The notes: a model not told the origin generated them from the letters alone. A stretch of 64,000 nt of DNA from Nocardia brasiliensis ATCC 700358 (GCF_000250675.2 NC_018681.1:8432001-8496000); one strand, 5' to 3'. Counted from the stretch's first letter, positions 32,414-41,805 are shown. Numbers and translations: made by a program.

Positions 32414-33616
32414 TCATTCCATCGCGTCGATATCGTGCGCGGTGAGCGCCGCGGCGAACAGCTGCGCGTGATCCGGTCGGTTGGGGTCGTAGCCGGTGAC
32501 GGTGGCGATCCGGTTGAGCCGGTAGTTGAGCGTATTGCGGTGCACCACAAGGGCGGCCGCGGCTTGCTGGCGGTTGTAGTCGTTGTCGATCAGCGCCCGC
32601 AGCGCGTCGAGCAGATGCGCCTGATCGTGCAGCGGCGCCAGCAGCGTGAGCAGCCAGGTACGCGCGGGACCGGGCCGGGCGAGCTGGTATTGCAGCGCCA
32701 GGTCCGCCATCCGGTACACCGCGCTGGGACGATGGAGTTGGTAAGCGAGCCTGGCGATTTCACCGGCTTCCTCGGCCGCCGCCGGAATGTCGGTGACGTC
32801 GGCGGCGGTCGCGAAACCCGCCACCGTGCGCACGCCTGTGCCTTGGGCGACCCTGGCGACGAAAGTGTCCAACGCCGCGTCGGCGTCACCGTCCATGCCG
32901 GGCACGAGCAAGACACCGCCGCCGCGCTCGACGGTGCTCAAGGCCCGGCCGGACACCGCGTCGACCTCGGCCTGCACGACACGTAACACCGGCCGATTCG
33001 CGCCGGCCGGATCCGCCTCGGCCAACCGGAAGACCAAGACCCGGAACCCGCCGTCGAGCGAGATGCCGAACCGCTCGGCGAGCAGGTCCGCGGGTGTGCC
33101 GTGCACCAGCGCCTGTGCCACCGCCCGCTTGGCTTCCCGCTGCTCCCAGTGCAGATCCTGGCGCTCGCGCAGATAGGCGCTCGCGACGCCGGGCGTGACG
33201 GCGCCGAGGTAGCCGAGCACATACGGCACCGCGGCCAGCAGCTGCTCCCGCTGCGCCGGTGCGGTCGCGGCGGCCGCGACCGAGTTCCAGGCCGCGATCG
33301 CACCGTGGTGATACACCGAAAGCACTGTGTCCAAAGGGATTCCAGCCCTGGCCCGGCGCACCGCGATCTCGATCAGTTCGGTCAGCGCGTCCTTGTCCGG
33401 CGGTCGCCGGTCCGACAGCGACCGCAGGAACAGGCGGAGATTGGCCTCCGCGGCCTGCGGCAGGTCCTCCCTGGCGTCGGCGGACAACTCCCGATAATCG
33501 GGCACCGCACTGAGGACCTCGGTCAGCAGGTCCCGGGTCACTTCGGGCAATACCGTCCGGACATATTTCGACAGGTCGTCCAGCGCAGCGGCATCAGTGC
33601 GAGCAGTCACCCGCAC
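32414..33616 (-). CDS. PucR/CdaR-type helix-turn-helix regulator
   Basis: A 400-residue transcription regulator. The N-terminal sensory part is Leu/Ala-rich (LPEVTRDLLTEVLSAVPDYREL, LDTVLSVYHHGAIAAWNSV), followed by a GGDEF-like linker, then the C-terminal PucR HTH (LLDALRALIDNDYNRQQAAAALVVHRNTLNYRLNRIATVTG in the family, here with HRNTLNYRLNRI). The target is unknown. The gene is convergent with the acyltransferase (7 nt apart). I start at GTG 33616; the frame continues 16 codons upstream without similarity. Confidence 0.85.
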   Translation of the reverse strand: MRVTARTDAAALDDLSKYVRTVLPEVTRDLLTEVLSAVPDYRELSADAREDLPQAAEANLRLFLRSLSDRRPPDKDALTELIEIAVRRARAGIPLDTVLSVYHHGAIAAWNSVAAAATAPAQREQLLAAVPYVLGYLGAVTPGVASAYLRERQDLHWEQREAKRAVAQALVHGTPADLLAERFGISLDGGFRVLVFRLAEADPAGANRPVLRVVQAEVDAVSGRALSTVERGGGVLLVPGMDGDADAALDTFVARVAQGTGVRTVAGFATAADVTDIPAAAEEAGEIARLAYQLHRPSAVYRMADLALQYQLARPGPARTWLLTLLAPLHDQAHLLDALRALIDNDYNRQQAAAALVVHRNTLNYRLNRIATVTGYDPNRPDHAQLFAAALTAHDIDAME

Positions 33617-33751
33617 ATTGTTTGCACAGACAAACCGCTCCGCACAATAGCGGCGAGCGAACAAACCTCGTTAGTGCACCCGAACAAGGTGCCTTCCCGT
33701 CAGATGCACAAATACCGTCACTAAATCCCGTCGCCCGCACGGTGACCGGCG

Positions 33752-34636
33752 TCACAATGCCGGATCGGACGACGCCGCGGCTCGCTCGTTCCCGATCTCG
33801 TGCCGATAGCCGATCAGCACCGTGCAGATCAACGACAGCGCCACCACGGTCTCGGCGATGAAGAACGAGCCGAAGTCGATGACCGACCCGATGGGCGGTC
33901 CACCCGGAACCGCGTTGCGCAGCGGGATCATTGCGAACAGCACCGCGGCCATCAAGGTATTCGCCGGCCAGATCAGCCCGCGCCGGCCGGACAGCACGTA
34001 GAACGCGGCGGTCGCGGCGGCCAGTGCCAGGCCGAGCATCAGCACGATGACGAAGAGCGCGAAGGTGAGCGACGCGGTCGAACGCGCTACTGTCACAACG
34101 CTTCCGACCACGTCACCGCGCTGCTCGTCGTTCACCTTCGGCGCCACCTTGAAGAAGGTGTCGAGGCTGTACAGATTGATCGAGATCGGCACGGTGGCCG
34201 CACCGCTGGTCGCGAGGACATCGATGTCGGCGGTGTATCTGTCGAACGGATAGTCGGTGATCATCCCGTTGCCGCCCATGGCGATACGCAGCTCCGACGC
34301 GGACAGCAACTCACCGGCTTTCGCCTGAATCGGCTGCGGCTTCAACCCATACAGCTCGATCGCCGTGTCCACCCGGAACCGGCCGAACTCGTCGGCGAGC
34401 GCGCCGCGCGGAGTCGGCAGTACCTGAACGCTCATCTCCTGCATGACGGCATCGATCTGGATGATCGTCACGTCGAGATCGATGCGGTCCGGGGTGTCGA
34501 TGTCGCCGATCATGTGCACGGTCTGGCCGTGATTCTTCTGCACGGCATACAACTGCAGACTGATCGCCAGTGCGACGGCGACGACCAGGATGGCCGCCGT
34601 CGCCGCGAACGTCTTCCGATACCTCGTCACGCTCAC
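33752..34636 (-). CDS. DUF4436 membrane protein
   Basis: A 294-residue membrane protein of unknown function, common in Mycobacterium and Nocardia. One N-terminal helix (AATAAILVVAVALAISLQLYAV) is followed by an extracytoplasmic beta-rich domain of ~150 residues (HMIGDIDTPDRIDLDVTIIQ, YPFDRYTADIDVLAT), and then three C-terminal helices (ASLTFALFVIVLMLGLALAA, IWPANTLMAAVLFAMIPL, FIAETVVALSLICTVLIGY). The Tyr-Pro-Phe-Asp-Arg-Tyr block is characteristic. It stands alone between the PucR and PNPOx genes. Confidence 0.8.
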   Translation of the reverse strand: MSVTRYRKTFAATAAILVVAVALAISLQLYAVQKNHGQTVHMIGDIDTPDRIDLDVTIIQIDAVMQEMSVQVLPTPRGALADEFGRFRVDTAIELYGLKPQPIQAKAGELLSASELRIAMGGNGMITDYPFDRYTADIDVLATSGAATVPISINLYSLDTFFKVAPKVNDEQRGDVVGSVVTVARSTASLTFALFVIVLMLGLALAAATAAFYVLSGRRGLIWPANTLMAAVLFAMIPLRNAVPGGPPIGSVIDFGSFFIAETVVALSLICTVLIGYRHEIGNERAAASSDPAL

Positions 34637-34740
34637 CTCCGGGCCTGAGGGGGTGGTGCGGAACTATCAGCCACCCCACCATAGGGTCCGCGGCGTCCGG
34701 CGCACAGCTACAACTCGGCAATCGGATTCGGTGTCCGAAT

Positions 34741-35433
34741 TCAGCGCACCGGGATCAGGGTGCGGTCGGTTCGGTCGAGCACATCGGACGGCACCTCGAC
34801 GCCCGGGTCCAGATCGGCGGAACCGATCGGCGCGTCCCAGACCTGCCGCACGGGCAGCACACCGGCCCATACGCCCCCGGTCTCGATATCGGCCGCGTCG
34901 TCGTTGGGTCCGCCCGACCTGACCTTCACCGAGGCTTCGGTGAGATCCAGCGCGAGCACCATGGTGGCGGCGAGTTCCTTCTTGCTCGGCGGCCGCACCC
35001 GCGACCACGCCCCCGGCGCGGCATGCTCGGTGATCACCTCGAGCGCGCGCACCCGCTGCGCCGGATCGGTGACCTCCACCGCACGACCGTGCACGACCGC
35101 GGAGCGGTAGTTCATCGAGAAGTGCATCGCCGAACGGGCATAGACGATGCCGTCGACCAGGGTGACGGCGACCGAGATGGGCCCGGCCATGGCCGCCCGC
35201 AGATTGCCCGCGCCGGTCGAGCCGTGCAGGTAGAGGGTGTCACCCGCCCGCCCGTAGATGGTCGGCAGCACCACGGGCGCGCCGCCGAGCAGCACGCCGA
35301 GGTGGCAGATCAGGCCCGCGTCGAGCACCGCGTCGAGTTCGGCTCGATCGCTGCGCGCCCGCTCCTTCGAGCGTGTCACGGTGCTGCGCGGGGTCGGCGA
35401 GAGCGGGGTCCGGGCATCGGCTGAGCGGGTCAT
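34741..35433 (-). CDS. Pyridoxamine-5'-phosphate-oxidase family FMN-binding protein
   Basis: A 230-residue split-barrel flavoprotein: ICHLGVLLGGAPVVLPTIYGRAG, LYLHGSTGAGNLRA and HFSMNYRSAVVHG are the FMN-binding strands. It belongs to the Pyridox_ox_2 group rather than classical PdxH, so the substrate is open. The gene is divergent from a MocR-type regulator with an inverted repeat between them, the usual arrangement for MocR/PdxR control of vitamin B6-related genes. Confidence 0.82.
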   Translation of the reverse strand: MTRSADARTPLSPTPRSTVTRSKERARSDRAELDAVLDAGLICHLGVLLGGAPVVLPTIYGRAGDTLYLHGSTGAGNLRAAMAGPISVAVTLVDGIVYARSAMHFSMNYRSAVVHGRAVEVTDPAQRVRALEVITEHAAPGAWSRVRPPSKKELAATMVLALDLTEASVKVRSGGPNDDAADIETGGVWAGVLPVRQVWDAPIGSADLDPGVEVPSDVLDRTDRTLIPVR

Positions 35434-35455
35434 ATGACCAGGATCGGGGGCATAG

Positions 35456-35474
35456 TGGCATTATCAAAGTGCCA
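35456..35474. promoter_or_regulatory. Inverted repeat in the PNPOx/MocR divergent promoter
   Basis: TGGCA-N9-TGCCA lies 22 nt upstream of the PNPOx-family start and about 40 nt upstream of the regulator GTG. It is a candidate operator for the MocR regulator, although MocR sites are often direct repeats. Confidence 0.5.
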
Positions 35475-35512
35475 ATTCAGCGAAATCTACACAGTCCACT
35501 TTTGAGGTCACC

Positions 35513-36880
35513 GTGCTCGACGAACTCCCCCTCGATCTCGACCGCGCGCTGCCCGCACCGTTGTCGGTCCAGGTCGCCGACGGGTTGCGGGCCGCGGCGA
35601 CGAACGGCCTGCTGCGCGGCGGCGACCGGCTGCCGTCCTCGCGTTCGCTCGCGGTCCGGCTCGGTGTCAGCCGGACCGTGGTGGCCGCGGCTTACGACCA
35701 ACTGCACGCCGAGGGCTGGATCGACGGCAAGCGCGGCTCGGGCACCTACCTCACCACCGCGCCGCCCGCCACGCCCACCCGCGCGTTCCGGTCCGGAGCC
35801 CAGGACAGCGAACCGCAACTGCGCGACCTGGAACCCGGCGCACCATGCTCCGACGCCATCGACCGCGCCGCCTGGCGGCGTGCGTGGCGCTCCGCCGCCG
35901 ACCTGTCGCCGATGGTGCGCCGCGACCGCGCCGGTGAGCCGGAGTACCGCACCGCGATCGTCGAACATCTGCTGCGCCACCGTGGCCTGGGCGCGGGCAG
36001 CGACACCACCCTGCTCGCGACCGCCGGAACCAGTTCCGCGGTAGGCGAACTCGCCGCCGCGCTGCTGCAGCCGGGTGACGCGGTGGCCTTGGAGGATCCC
36101 GGATATCACCGGGCCGCAGGCGCTTTCGCGGCGGCCGGGGTGCGCGTGTTGCCGGTGCCGGTCGACGCGCACGGCCTGCGCGTCGACCTGCTGCCGCCGC
36201 AGATCAAGGCCGTGTATTGCACGCCGGCGCACCAGTTTCCGCTCGGCCCCCGACTGCCCGCCGCGCGCCGCGTCGCCCTCGTCGAACACGCCAGGCGGCA
36301 CGGCCTGCTGATTATCGAAGACGACTACGACGGCGAATTGCGTTACGACACCGCGCCTTTGCCGCTCCTCGCGGCGATGGCACCGGACGTCGTGGTGCAC
36401 CTCGGCACGACGAGCAAGATCCTCTCGCCCAGTCTCGGCGTCGGCTGGCTGGTCGCCCGGCCCGCGATCGCCGACGCTGTGGTCGCGCACCGGAACCGGA
36501 CCGGCACCTGCCCGAGTCCGGCGGGTCAGCAGGTGTTCGTGTCGCTGGCCGCGCACGGCGATCTGGCCCGGCATCTGCGCAGGCTGCGCCGCGAGCTGCC
36601 GCCGCGCCGGGCCCTGGTGGTGGCCGAGCTGCGCCGCCGTGGGCTCGACGTGCTCGGCGACGACGCGGGCACCCACGTCGTGGTGCCGCTCGCCTCGGCC
36701 GAGTCCGAGGAACGTGCGGTGACGCTGGCCCGCGCGCAGGGCGTCGCGCTGGACGGATTGGCCCGCTACCACCTCGGCCCGCGACGACACTTCGGTGTCG
36801 CGCTCGGCTACACCGCGCTGTCCTGGCCCGACCTGGCCGCGGCCGTCCCGATCGCCGCCGCGTGCCTGGCGCGGTCGTAG
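35513..36880 (+). CDS. MocR/PdxR-type regulator (GntR HTH fused to aminotransferase domain)
   Basis: A 455-residue chimera. Residues ~15-80 are a GntR winged helix (PLSVQVADGLRAAATNGLLRGGDRLPSSRSLAVRLGVSRTVV). Residues ~100-455 are a class I aminotransferase fold with EDPGYHRAAGAF, YCTPAHQFPLG, IEDDYDGELRY and HLGTTSKILSPSLGVGW, the last holding the PLP-binding Lys. Such proteins sense PLP and regulate divergent genes. It starts with GTG and leads a same-strand run (DUF2630, flavin oxidoreductase, esterase) with gaps of only 8-14 nt. Confidence 0.9.
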   Translation: MLDELPLDLDRALPAPLSVQVADGLRAAATNGLLRGGDRLPSSRSLAVRLGVSRTVVAAAYDQLHAEGWIDGKRGSGTYLTTAPPATPTRAFRSGAQDSEPQLRDLEPGAPCSDAIDRAAWRRAWRSAADLSPMVRRDRAGEPEYRTAIVEHLLRHRGLGAGSDTTLLATAGTSSAVGELAAALLQPGDAVALEDPGYHRAAGAFAAAGVRVLPVPVDAHGLRVDLLPPQIKAVYCTPAHQFPLGPRLPAARRVALVEHARRHGLLIIEDDYDGELRYDTAPLPLLAAMAPDVVVHLGTTSKILSPSLGVGWLVARPAIADAVVAHRNRTGTCPSPAGQQVFVSLAAHGDLARHLRRLRRELPPRRALVVAELRRRGLDVLGDDAGTHVVVPLASAESEERAVTLARAQGVALDGLARYHLGPRRHFGVALGYTALSWPDLAAAVPIAAACLARS

Positions 36881-36890
36881 CATGGTCGAC

Positions 36891-37136
36891 ATGACCGAAC
36901 AGGACGTTCTGGCACGCATCAAGGCACTGGTCGAGCAGGAGCACGAGCTCCGCGCACAGGCCACCAAGGGTGAGCTCGACCCCAAGACCGAACGCCGGCA
37001 GCTCGCCGAGCTCGAGGTGATGCTGGACCAGGCGTGGGATCTGCTGCGGCATCGCCGGGCGCGGATCGACCAGGGCGAGTCCCCGGACGGCGCCGAACCC
37101 AGCTCACCGGCGCAGGTCGAGGGCTACCTGCAGTAG
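36891..37136 (+). CDS. DUF2630 small helical protein
   Basis: An 81-residue, highly charged helical protein. DVLARIKALVEQEHELRAQA and the following ERRQLAELEVMLDQAWDLLRHRRARID are typical of DUF2630, a family without known function. The C-terminus is acidic and disordered. ATG 36891 is chosen because family members begin near this point; an in-frame ATG at 36882 would add three residues. It lies 10 nt after the MocR gene and 8 nt before the next gene. Confidence 0.8.
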   Translation: MTEQDVLARIKALVEQEHELRAQATKGELDPKTERRQLAELEVMLDQAWDLLRHRRARIDQGESPDGAEPSSPAQVEGYLQ

Positions 37137-37144
37137 CCACGACG

Positions 37145-38578
37145 ATGCCGAGCGAGACGACCGAATACGACGTCATCGTGATCGGTGGCGGACCGGCGGG
37201 CGAGAACGCCGCCGCCTACGCGATCGCCGGGAGCGAGCGCACCGCCGTGCTCGTGGAACGCGAACTCGTCGGCGGCGAATGTTCCTACTGGGCCTGCATT
37301 CCCAGCAAGGCGCTGTTGCGGCCGGGTCATGTGCTCGCCGCCGCGCAGGCGATGGACGGGATCACCGCGACCGGCCTCGACGTCGCCGCCGTGCTGCGGC
37401 GTCGCGATTCGTTCGCCGGGCACGACGACACCTCCCAGGTGAAATGGGCGAACGACAATCGCATCGACGTGGTGCGCGGCACCGGGCGACTCGCCGGTCC
37501 GCGCCGCGTCGAGGTCGAGGGCCGGACGCTGACCGCGCGCCACGCGGTCGTCCTGGCGACCGGCACCACCGCGAACATTCCCGACATACCCGGCCTGCGC
37601 GACGCGCTGCCGTGGATCTCCCGCGACGCCACGAATCTGCACGAGGTGCCCGAGCGGGTGCTCGTCCTCGGCGGTGGGGTCGTCGCATGCGAGGCGGCGA
37701 CCTGGCTGGCCGCGCTCGGCGCGCAGGTCAGCCTGGTCGTGCGTGGCGATGGCGTGCTGACCTCCGCGGAACCGTTCGCGGGCGAACGCGTCGTCGCGGC
37801 GCTCACCGAGCGCGGCGTGCGCGTCCTGCTGAACACCACTCCGGTGAGCGTGCGCCGCCCCGACGCGAAGGACACCGGCGAGGGACGCGTGCACGGCGGC
37901 CCGGTCACGGTGCGGGTGCACCACGCGCAGGGCGACGACGAGATCGAGGTCGACGAGATCATCGTGGCCGCGGGACGCACGCCGGCCACCGCGGGTCTCG
38001 GCTTGGCCGAGGTCGGCCTGCCGGACGGCTACGTCGAAGTCGACGACCAGCTGACCGTGCGTGGCGTGGACGGTGACTGGCTGTACTGCGTCGGCGACCT
38101 GAACCATCGCGCCGCCCTCACGCATATGGGCAAGTACCAGGCCAGGGTGTGCGGTGACGTGATCGCCGCCCGCGCCGAAGGGCGTCCGCTCGCCGGCGCC
38201 CGGTTCGCCGCGAGCGCCGATCACGCACAGGTCCCCCAGGTGGTGTTCACCGCGCCGGAGGTGGCCTCCGTCGGACTCACCGAGGCGGCCGCACGCGCCG
38301 CGGGCCACGCCGTCGAGACGGTGGAACTCGATATCGCCGTGGCCGGATCCTCGTTGGCGCGCAACGACTTCGCGGGCCACGCCAAACTGGTCATCGATGC
38401 GGCCGCCGACACACTGCTCGGCGCCACCTTCGTCGGCCCCGAAGTGGGCGAGCAGCTGCACGCGGCCACCATCGCGGTGGTGGGCAAGGTGCCGCTGGCA
38501 ACGCTGTGGCACGCAGTGCCTGCGTTTCCCGCCGTGAGCGAGTTCTGGTTACGTCTGTTGGAGGCCCGCCGCGCGTAG
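37145..38578 (+). CDS. Pyridine nucleotide-disulfide oxidoreductase (MerA/Lpd-like)
   Basis: A 477-residue FAD enzyme. DVIVIGGGPAGENAAAYA is the FAD Rossmann motif, and VLVLGGGVVACEAATWLAALGA is the NAD(P) Rossmann motif. The redox-active pair is in GGECSYWACIPSKALL (Cys-x4-Cys). The C-terminal dimer-interface acid-base pair appears as HAVPAFPAVSEFW. It resembles orphan lipoamide-dehydrogenase or mercuric-reductase homologues rather than the true Lpd of the 2-oxoacid complexes. No metal-binding N-terminal domain is present. Electron acceptor unknown. Confidence 0.87.
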   Translation: MPSETTEYDVIVIGGGPAGENAAAYAIAGSERTAVLVERELVGGECSYWACIPSKALLRPGHVLAAAQAMDGITATGLDVAAVLRRRDSFAGHDDTSQVKWANDNRIDVVRGTGRLAGPRRVEVEGRTLTARHAVVLATGTTANIPDIPGLRDALPWISRDATNLHEVPERVLVLGGGVVACEAATWLAALGAQVSLVVRGDGVLTSAEPFAGERVVAALTERGVRVLLNTTPVSVRRPDAKDTGEGRVHGGPVTVRVHHAQGDDEIEVDEIIVAAGRTPATAGLGLAEVGLPDGYVEVDDQLTVRGVDGDWLYCVGDLNHRAALTHMGKYQARVCGDVIAARAEGRPLAGARFAASADHAQVPQVVFTAPEVASVGLTEAAARAAGHAVETVELDIAVAGSSLARNDFAGHAKLVIDAAADTLLGATFVGPEVGEQLHAATIAVVGKVPLATLWHAVPAFPAVSEFWLRLLEARRA

Positions 38579-38591
38579 CTACCATCGGTGA

Positions 38592-40109
38592 ATGGTGGCA
38601 TCGACAGATATCCAGACCGCCGACGGAGTCGTCCGGGGTCGTCGTGGCCGCCGCGTGCTGCGCTGGCGGTCCCTCCCCTACGCGGCCCCACCGGTGGGTG
38701 ACTTGCGCTTTCGCGCTCCGCAGCCGGTGCTCCCCTGGACCGGGGTGCGCGAGTGCACCGAATTCGGGTTCGCCGCGATGCAGCACCGCACCGGCGCGCG
38801 GATCGGTCCGCGGCGCTATCAGCCCACCAACGAGGACGCGCTGACACTGAATGTCACCGTGCCCGTCACACCGTCCGCCACGCCGCGTCCGGTACTCGTG
38901 TTCATCCACGGTGGTGGGTACCTCATCGGCACCTCGGCGCTGGGCCTCTACTCCGGCGCCCGGCTGGCCCTGCGCGGGGACGTGGTCATGGTGTCGCTGA
39001 ACTACCGGCTCGGCGCGTTCGGGTATGTCGATTTCAGCGAGTTCAGCACTCCGGCGCACACTTTCGAGTCGAACCTGGGCCTGCGCGACCAGGTCGCCGC
39101 GTTGCGCTGGGTGCGGGCCAATATCGCGGCGTTCGGCGGCGATCCGGACAACGTGACGATCTTCGGCGAATCGGCGGGCGCGCATGCGGTATTGAGCCTG
39201 CTCGCCACGCCCGCCGCGAAAGGCCTTTTCCATCAAGCCATTTCGCAGAGCCCGCCGGCGGACTGGGCGATGACCGCCGAGGACGCCCGGGCCTTCGCGC
39301 GCCGGTGCGTCACCGAACTCGGCGCCACCCCGGAGACCGCGGCGCAGACGCTGCGCACCGCAAGCGCCAACGATATCCGGCGCGCGGTCGACCGGAGCAG
39401 CGGCAGGGTGCTGCGCGAGCATCGCGGCTTGTTCCCGGTCGCTCCCGTGGTCGACGGCGATTTCCTGCCGCAGGCGCCGATCGACGCAATCGTCGACGGC
39501 AACGCGCACCGAGTGCCGCTGATCATCGGCACCAACCGCGACGAAGGGACGCTGTTCGCGAAGTTCGCCGACTCGCTGCCCACCACGGCGGAGCGCCTGC
39601 GGGCCGCGGTCGGTTCCGCCGCGGCCGAATCCCGTATCGCCGCAGCCTATCCCGGGTATCCGGCGGCGCGGGCGGCCGTGCGCGCGGGCGGCGATTTCGT
39701 CTTCTGGCGGCCCTCGGTCCGCGTGATGGCGGGGCACAGCAAGTACGCGCCCACCTACGCCTACCGGTACGACTTCGCGCCGCGCGCGTTGCAGCTCCTC
39801 GGACTGGGAGCCTCGCACGCCACCGACCTGGTGCCCGTCTTCGGCGGCGGCGAGGCCTCGTTCGGCATCGCCTTCACCGCGGCCGGCGGCCGGCGCGGGC
39901 TACAAGCCGTGACCCGCCAGTTCCAGGACAACTGGCTCGCGCTCGCGCGCACCGGCGCGCCGCTGCCGTCCTGGCCGCCCTACACCGAATCCCGCCGCAC
40001 GACGCTGATCATCGACTATCCCACGCGCGTCGAGCACGACCCGGACCAAGCCAAACGCCTTGCCTGGCAAGATATCCGAATCCCCACCTTGCGCGCGCGG
40101 GCTACTTGA
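38592..40109 (+). CDS. Type-B carboxylesterase
   Basis: A 505-residue alpha/beta-hydrolase of the carboxylesterase/para-nitrobenzyl-esterase family. FIHGGGYLIGTS forms the oxyanion hole. The nucleophile is Ser194 in FGESAGAHAV; the acid is likely the Glu in IIGTNRDEGTLF; the His is in GASHATDLVPVF. NYRLGAFGYVDF and FGGDPDNVTIFGESAG are family blocks. No signal peptide, so cytoplasmic. It is last in the MocR-led run and overlaps the convergent Fpg-like gene by 8 nt. Confidence 0.9.
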   Translation: MVASTDIQTADGVVRGRRGRRVLRWRSLPYAAPPVGDLRFRAPQPVLPWTGVRECTEFGFAAMQHRTGARIGPRRYQPTNEDALTLNVTVPVTPSATPRPVLVFIHGGGYLIGTSALGLYSGARLALRGDVVMVSLNYRLGAFGYVDFSEFSTPAHTFESNLGLRDQVAALRWVRANIAAFGGDPDNVTIFGESAGAHAVLSLLATPAAKGLFHQAISQSPPADWAMTAEDARAFARRCVTELGATPETAAQTLRTASANDIRRAVDRSSGRVLREHRGLFPVAPVVDGDFLPQAPIDAIVDGNAHRVPLIIGTNRDEGTLFAKFADSLPTTAERLRAAVGSAAAESRIAAAYPGYPAARAAVRAGGDFVFWRPSVRVMAGHSKYAPTYAYRYDFAPRALQLLGLGASHATDLVPVFGGGEASFGIAFTAAGGRRGLQAVTRQFQDNWLALARTGAPLPSWPPYTESRRTTLIIDYPTRVEHDPDQAKRLAWQDIRIPTLRARAT

Positions 40110-40971
40110 GCAGGCGCGACATCCGGCGGTCGGCCAAGATCTTGCCGCCGGTCTGACAGGTCGGGCAGTACTGGAAGGAACGCTCCGCGTAGGAGACCTC
40201 ACGGACGGTGTCGCCGCAGACCGGGCACGGCAGACCGGTCCGCGCGTGCACCTGCATGCCGGAGCGTTTCTCGCCTTTGAGCCGGGCGGCGTCCTGGCCG
40301 ACCGACCGTTGCACGGCGTCGGACAGCACCGCCCGCATCGCCGCGTACAACTCGGAGACCTTGTCCGCTGCAAGGGTTTTGGTGTTGGCGAACGGCGATA
40401 TCCGTGCGGTGTGCAGTATCTCGTCGGAGTAGGCATTGCCGATGCCCGCCAGCAGGGTCTGGTCGACGATCGCGGTCTTGATCCGCTGCGAGGCGCCGCA
40501 CAGGATCTCGGCGAACTCCTCCTCGGTCACCGCGAGCGCGTCGGGCCCGAGCCTGGCGATGCCGGGGACCAGCTTCGGGTCGTCCACGATGTACACCGCG
40601 AGCCGCTTCTTGGTGCCGGCCTCGGTCAGATCGATCGCGGGCGTCGCGCCCTCGGGGGTGAAGAAGTGCACGCGCAACGCCAACGGACTCTTGCCGCCCG
40701 GCTTCGGCGGCGTCTGGCTCGGCTCATCGATCCAGCGCAACCAGCCGCCCCGGGACAGATGCGTGATCAGCCACAGGCCGCCGCAGTCCATGCCGAGGAA
40801 TTTGCCCCAGCGACCCGCGCCCGTCACATCCCGGCCGGACAGCGCGGTCACCGGCGGATCGAAGGTCTTCACGGCGCTCAACGCCGCGACATCCACACGC
40901 CCCACCACGGCGCCGACCGCATGTTCCCGGAGGAACTGCGCCAACGCCTCCACTTCAGGTAGTTCGGGCAC
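40102..40971 (-). CDS. Fpg/Nei-family DNA glycosylase
   Basis: A 289-residue bifunctional glycosylase/AP lyase for oxidised bases. MPELPEVE supplies the catalytic N-terminal Pro and Glu. A Lys follows in GRWGKFLGMD, and LAGIGNAYSDEILHTARISP is the helix-two-turn-helix. The C-terminal zinc finger is CPVC...CPTC, followed by KILADRRMSRLLK. Complete and apparently active. Rv0944 in M. tuberculosis is a shorter relative at the equivalent place. Confidence 0.9.
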   Translation of the reverse strand: MPELPEVEALAQFLREHAVGAVVGRVDVAALSAVKTFDPPVTALSGRDVTGAGRWGKFLGMDCGGLWLITHLSRGGWLRWIDEPSQTPPKPGGKSPLALRVHFFTPEGATPAIDLTEAGTKKRLAVYIVDDPKLVPGIARLGPDALAVTEEEFAEILCGASQRIKTAIVDQTLLAGIGNAYSDEILHTARISPFANTKTLAADKVSELYAAMRAVLSDAVQRSVGQDAARLKGEKRSGMQVHARTGLPCPVCGDTVREVSYAERSFQYCPTCQTGGKILADRRMSRLLK

Positions 40972-41024
40972 ATGCCCAGGCTACCGGCGGCCACTGACAT
41001 CAGCAGGCCGGCCGGGCCGGAAAT

Positions 41025-41762
41025 TCAGCCGCGACGCAGCAGGTAGACGTCCATGATCCAGCCTTTCTCGGCACGCAGGTGGGTCCGGCGCTCGACGATC
41101 TGCTGTTCGACCTCGCGCAGCGGGCCCGCGATCAAGGTCTCGTCCGGCATGCCGAGGTAGGCGCCCCACCAAATATGTACATCGTTCCCCGGCACCTCGG
41201 TGAACGCGCACTCGCCGTCCAGCAGCACCACCGCCGAATCGGCGAGCCCTTCCGCCCGCAGCCGCCGGCCGGTCGTGATGTGCACCGGCTCGCCGATCCG
41301 GTGCAGCACCATGCGATGCCGCGCGGCCAGCGCCTGCACACTGGTGACGCCCGGGATCACCTCGTAGTCGAACCGCACGGTGCCGCGGGCGAGCACCCGC
41401 TCGATCATCCGCAGGGTGCTGTCGTACAGCGACGGGTCGCCCCACACCAGCAAGCCGCCGACGCCCTCGGCCGCGGCGAACGCCGCCTCCAGCAGCGCGG
41501 CCCGGCGCTCGTGCCAATCCTCGACGACGCCCTGGTAGTCGGCGGGCGCGCGATCTCGCGGCGGATCGGCGATTTCCACGATCCGATACGGCCGCTCGGC
41601 GTGCTCGGCCAGGATCGCGGTCCGCACGTCGACCAGCTCCTGTTTCTCCGCGCCCTTGCCGATCACGAAGAACACGTCGACCTGCCGCAACGCTTTGACG
41701 GCCTGCATCGTCACCTGGTCGGGATCGCCCGCGCCGATGCCGATGACCGAGAGCTTGTGCAT
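41025..41762 (-). CDS. cobF: Precorrin-6A synthase (deacetylating)
   Basis: A 245-residue SAM-dependent methyltransferase of the corrin-precursor tetrapyrrole methylase fold: KLSVIGIGAGDPDQVTMQAV at the N-terminus, LLVWGDPSLYDSTLRMIE, VIPGVTSVQALAARHRM and GEPVHITTGRR. CobF makes precorrin-6A from precorrin-5 in aerobic cobalamin synthesis. It is isolated from other cob genes in this window. ATG 41762 starts the conserved N-terminus; longer frames are not supported. Divergent from thyA (43 nt between starts). Confidence 0.9.
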   Translation of the reverse strand: MHKLSVIGIGAGDPDQVTMQAVKALRQVDVFFVIGKGAEKQELVDVRTAILAEHAERPYRIVEIADPPRDRAPADYQGVVEDWHERRAALLEAAFAAAEGVGGLLVWGDPSLYDSTLRMIERVLARGTVRFDYEVIPGVTSVQALAARHRMVLHRIGEPVHITTGRRLRAEGLADSAVVLLDGECAFTEVPGNDVHIWWGAYLGMPDETLIAGPLREVEQQIVERRTHLRAEKGWIMDVYLLRRG

Positions 41763-41805
41763 GCGCCGAGCTTGCCAAACGCCACGAAGACTAGAGTCGG
41801 CAGGC

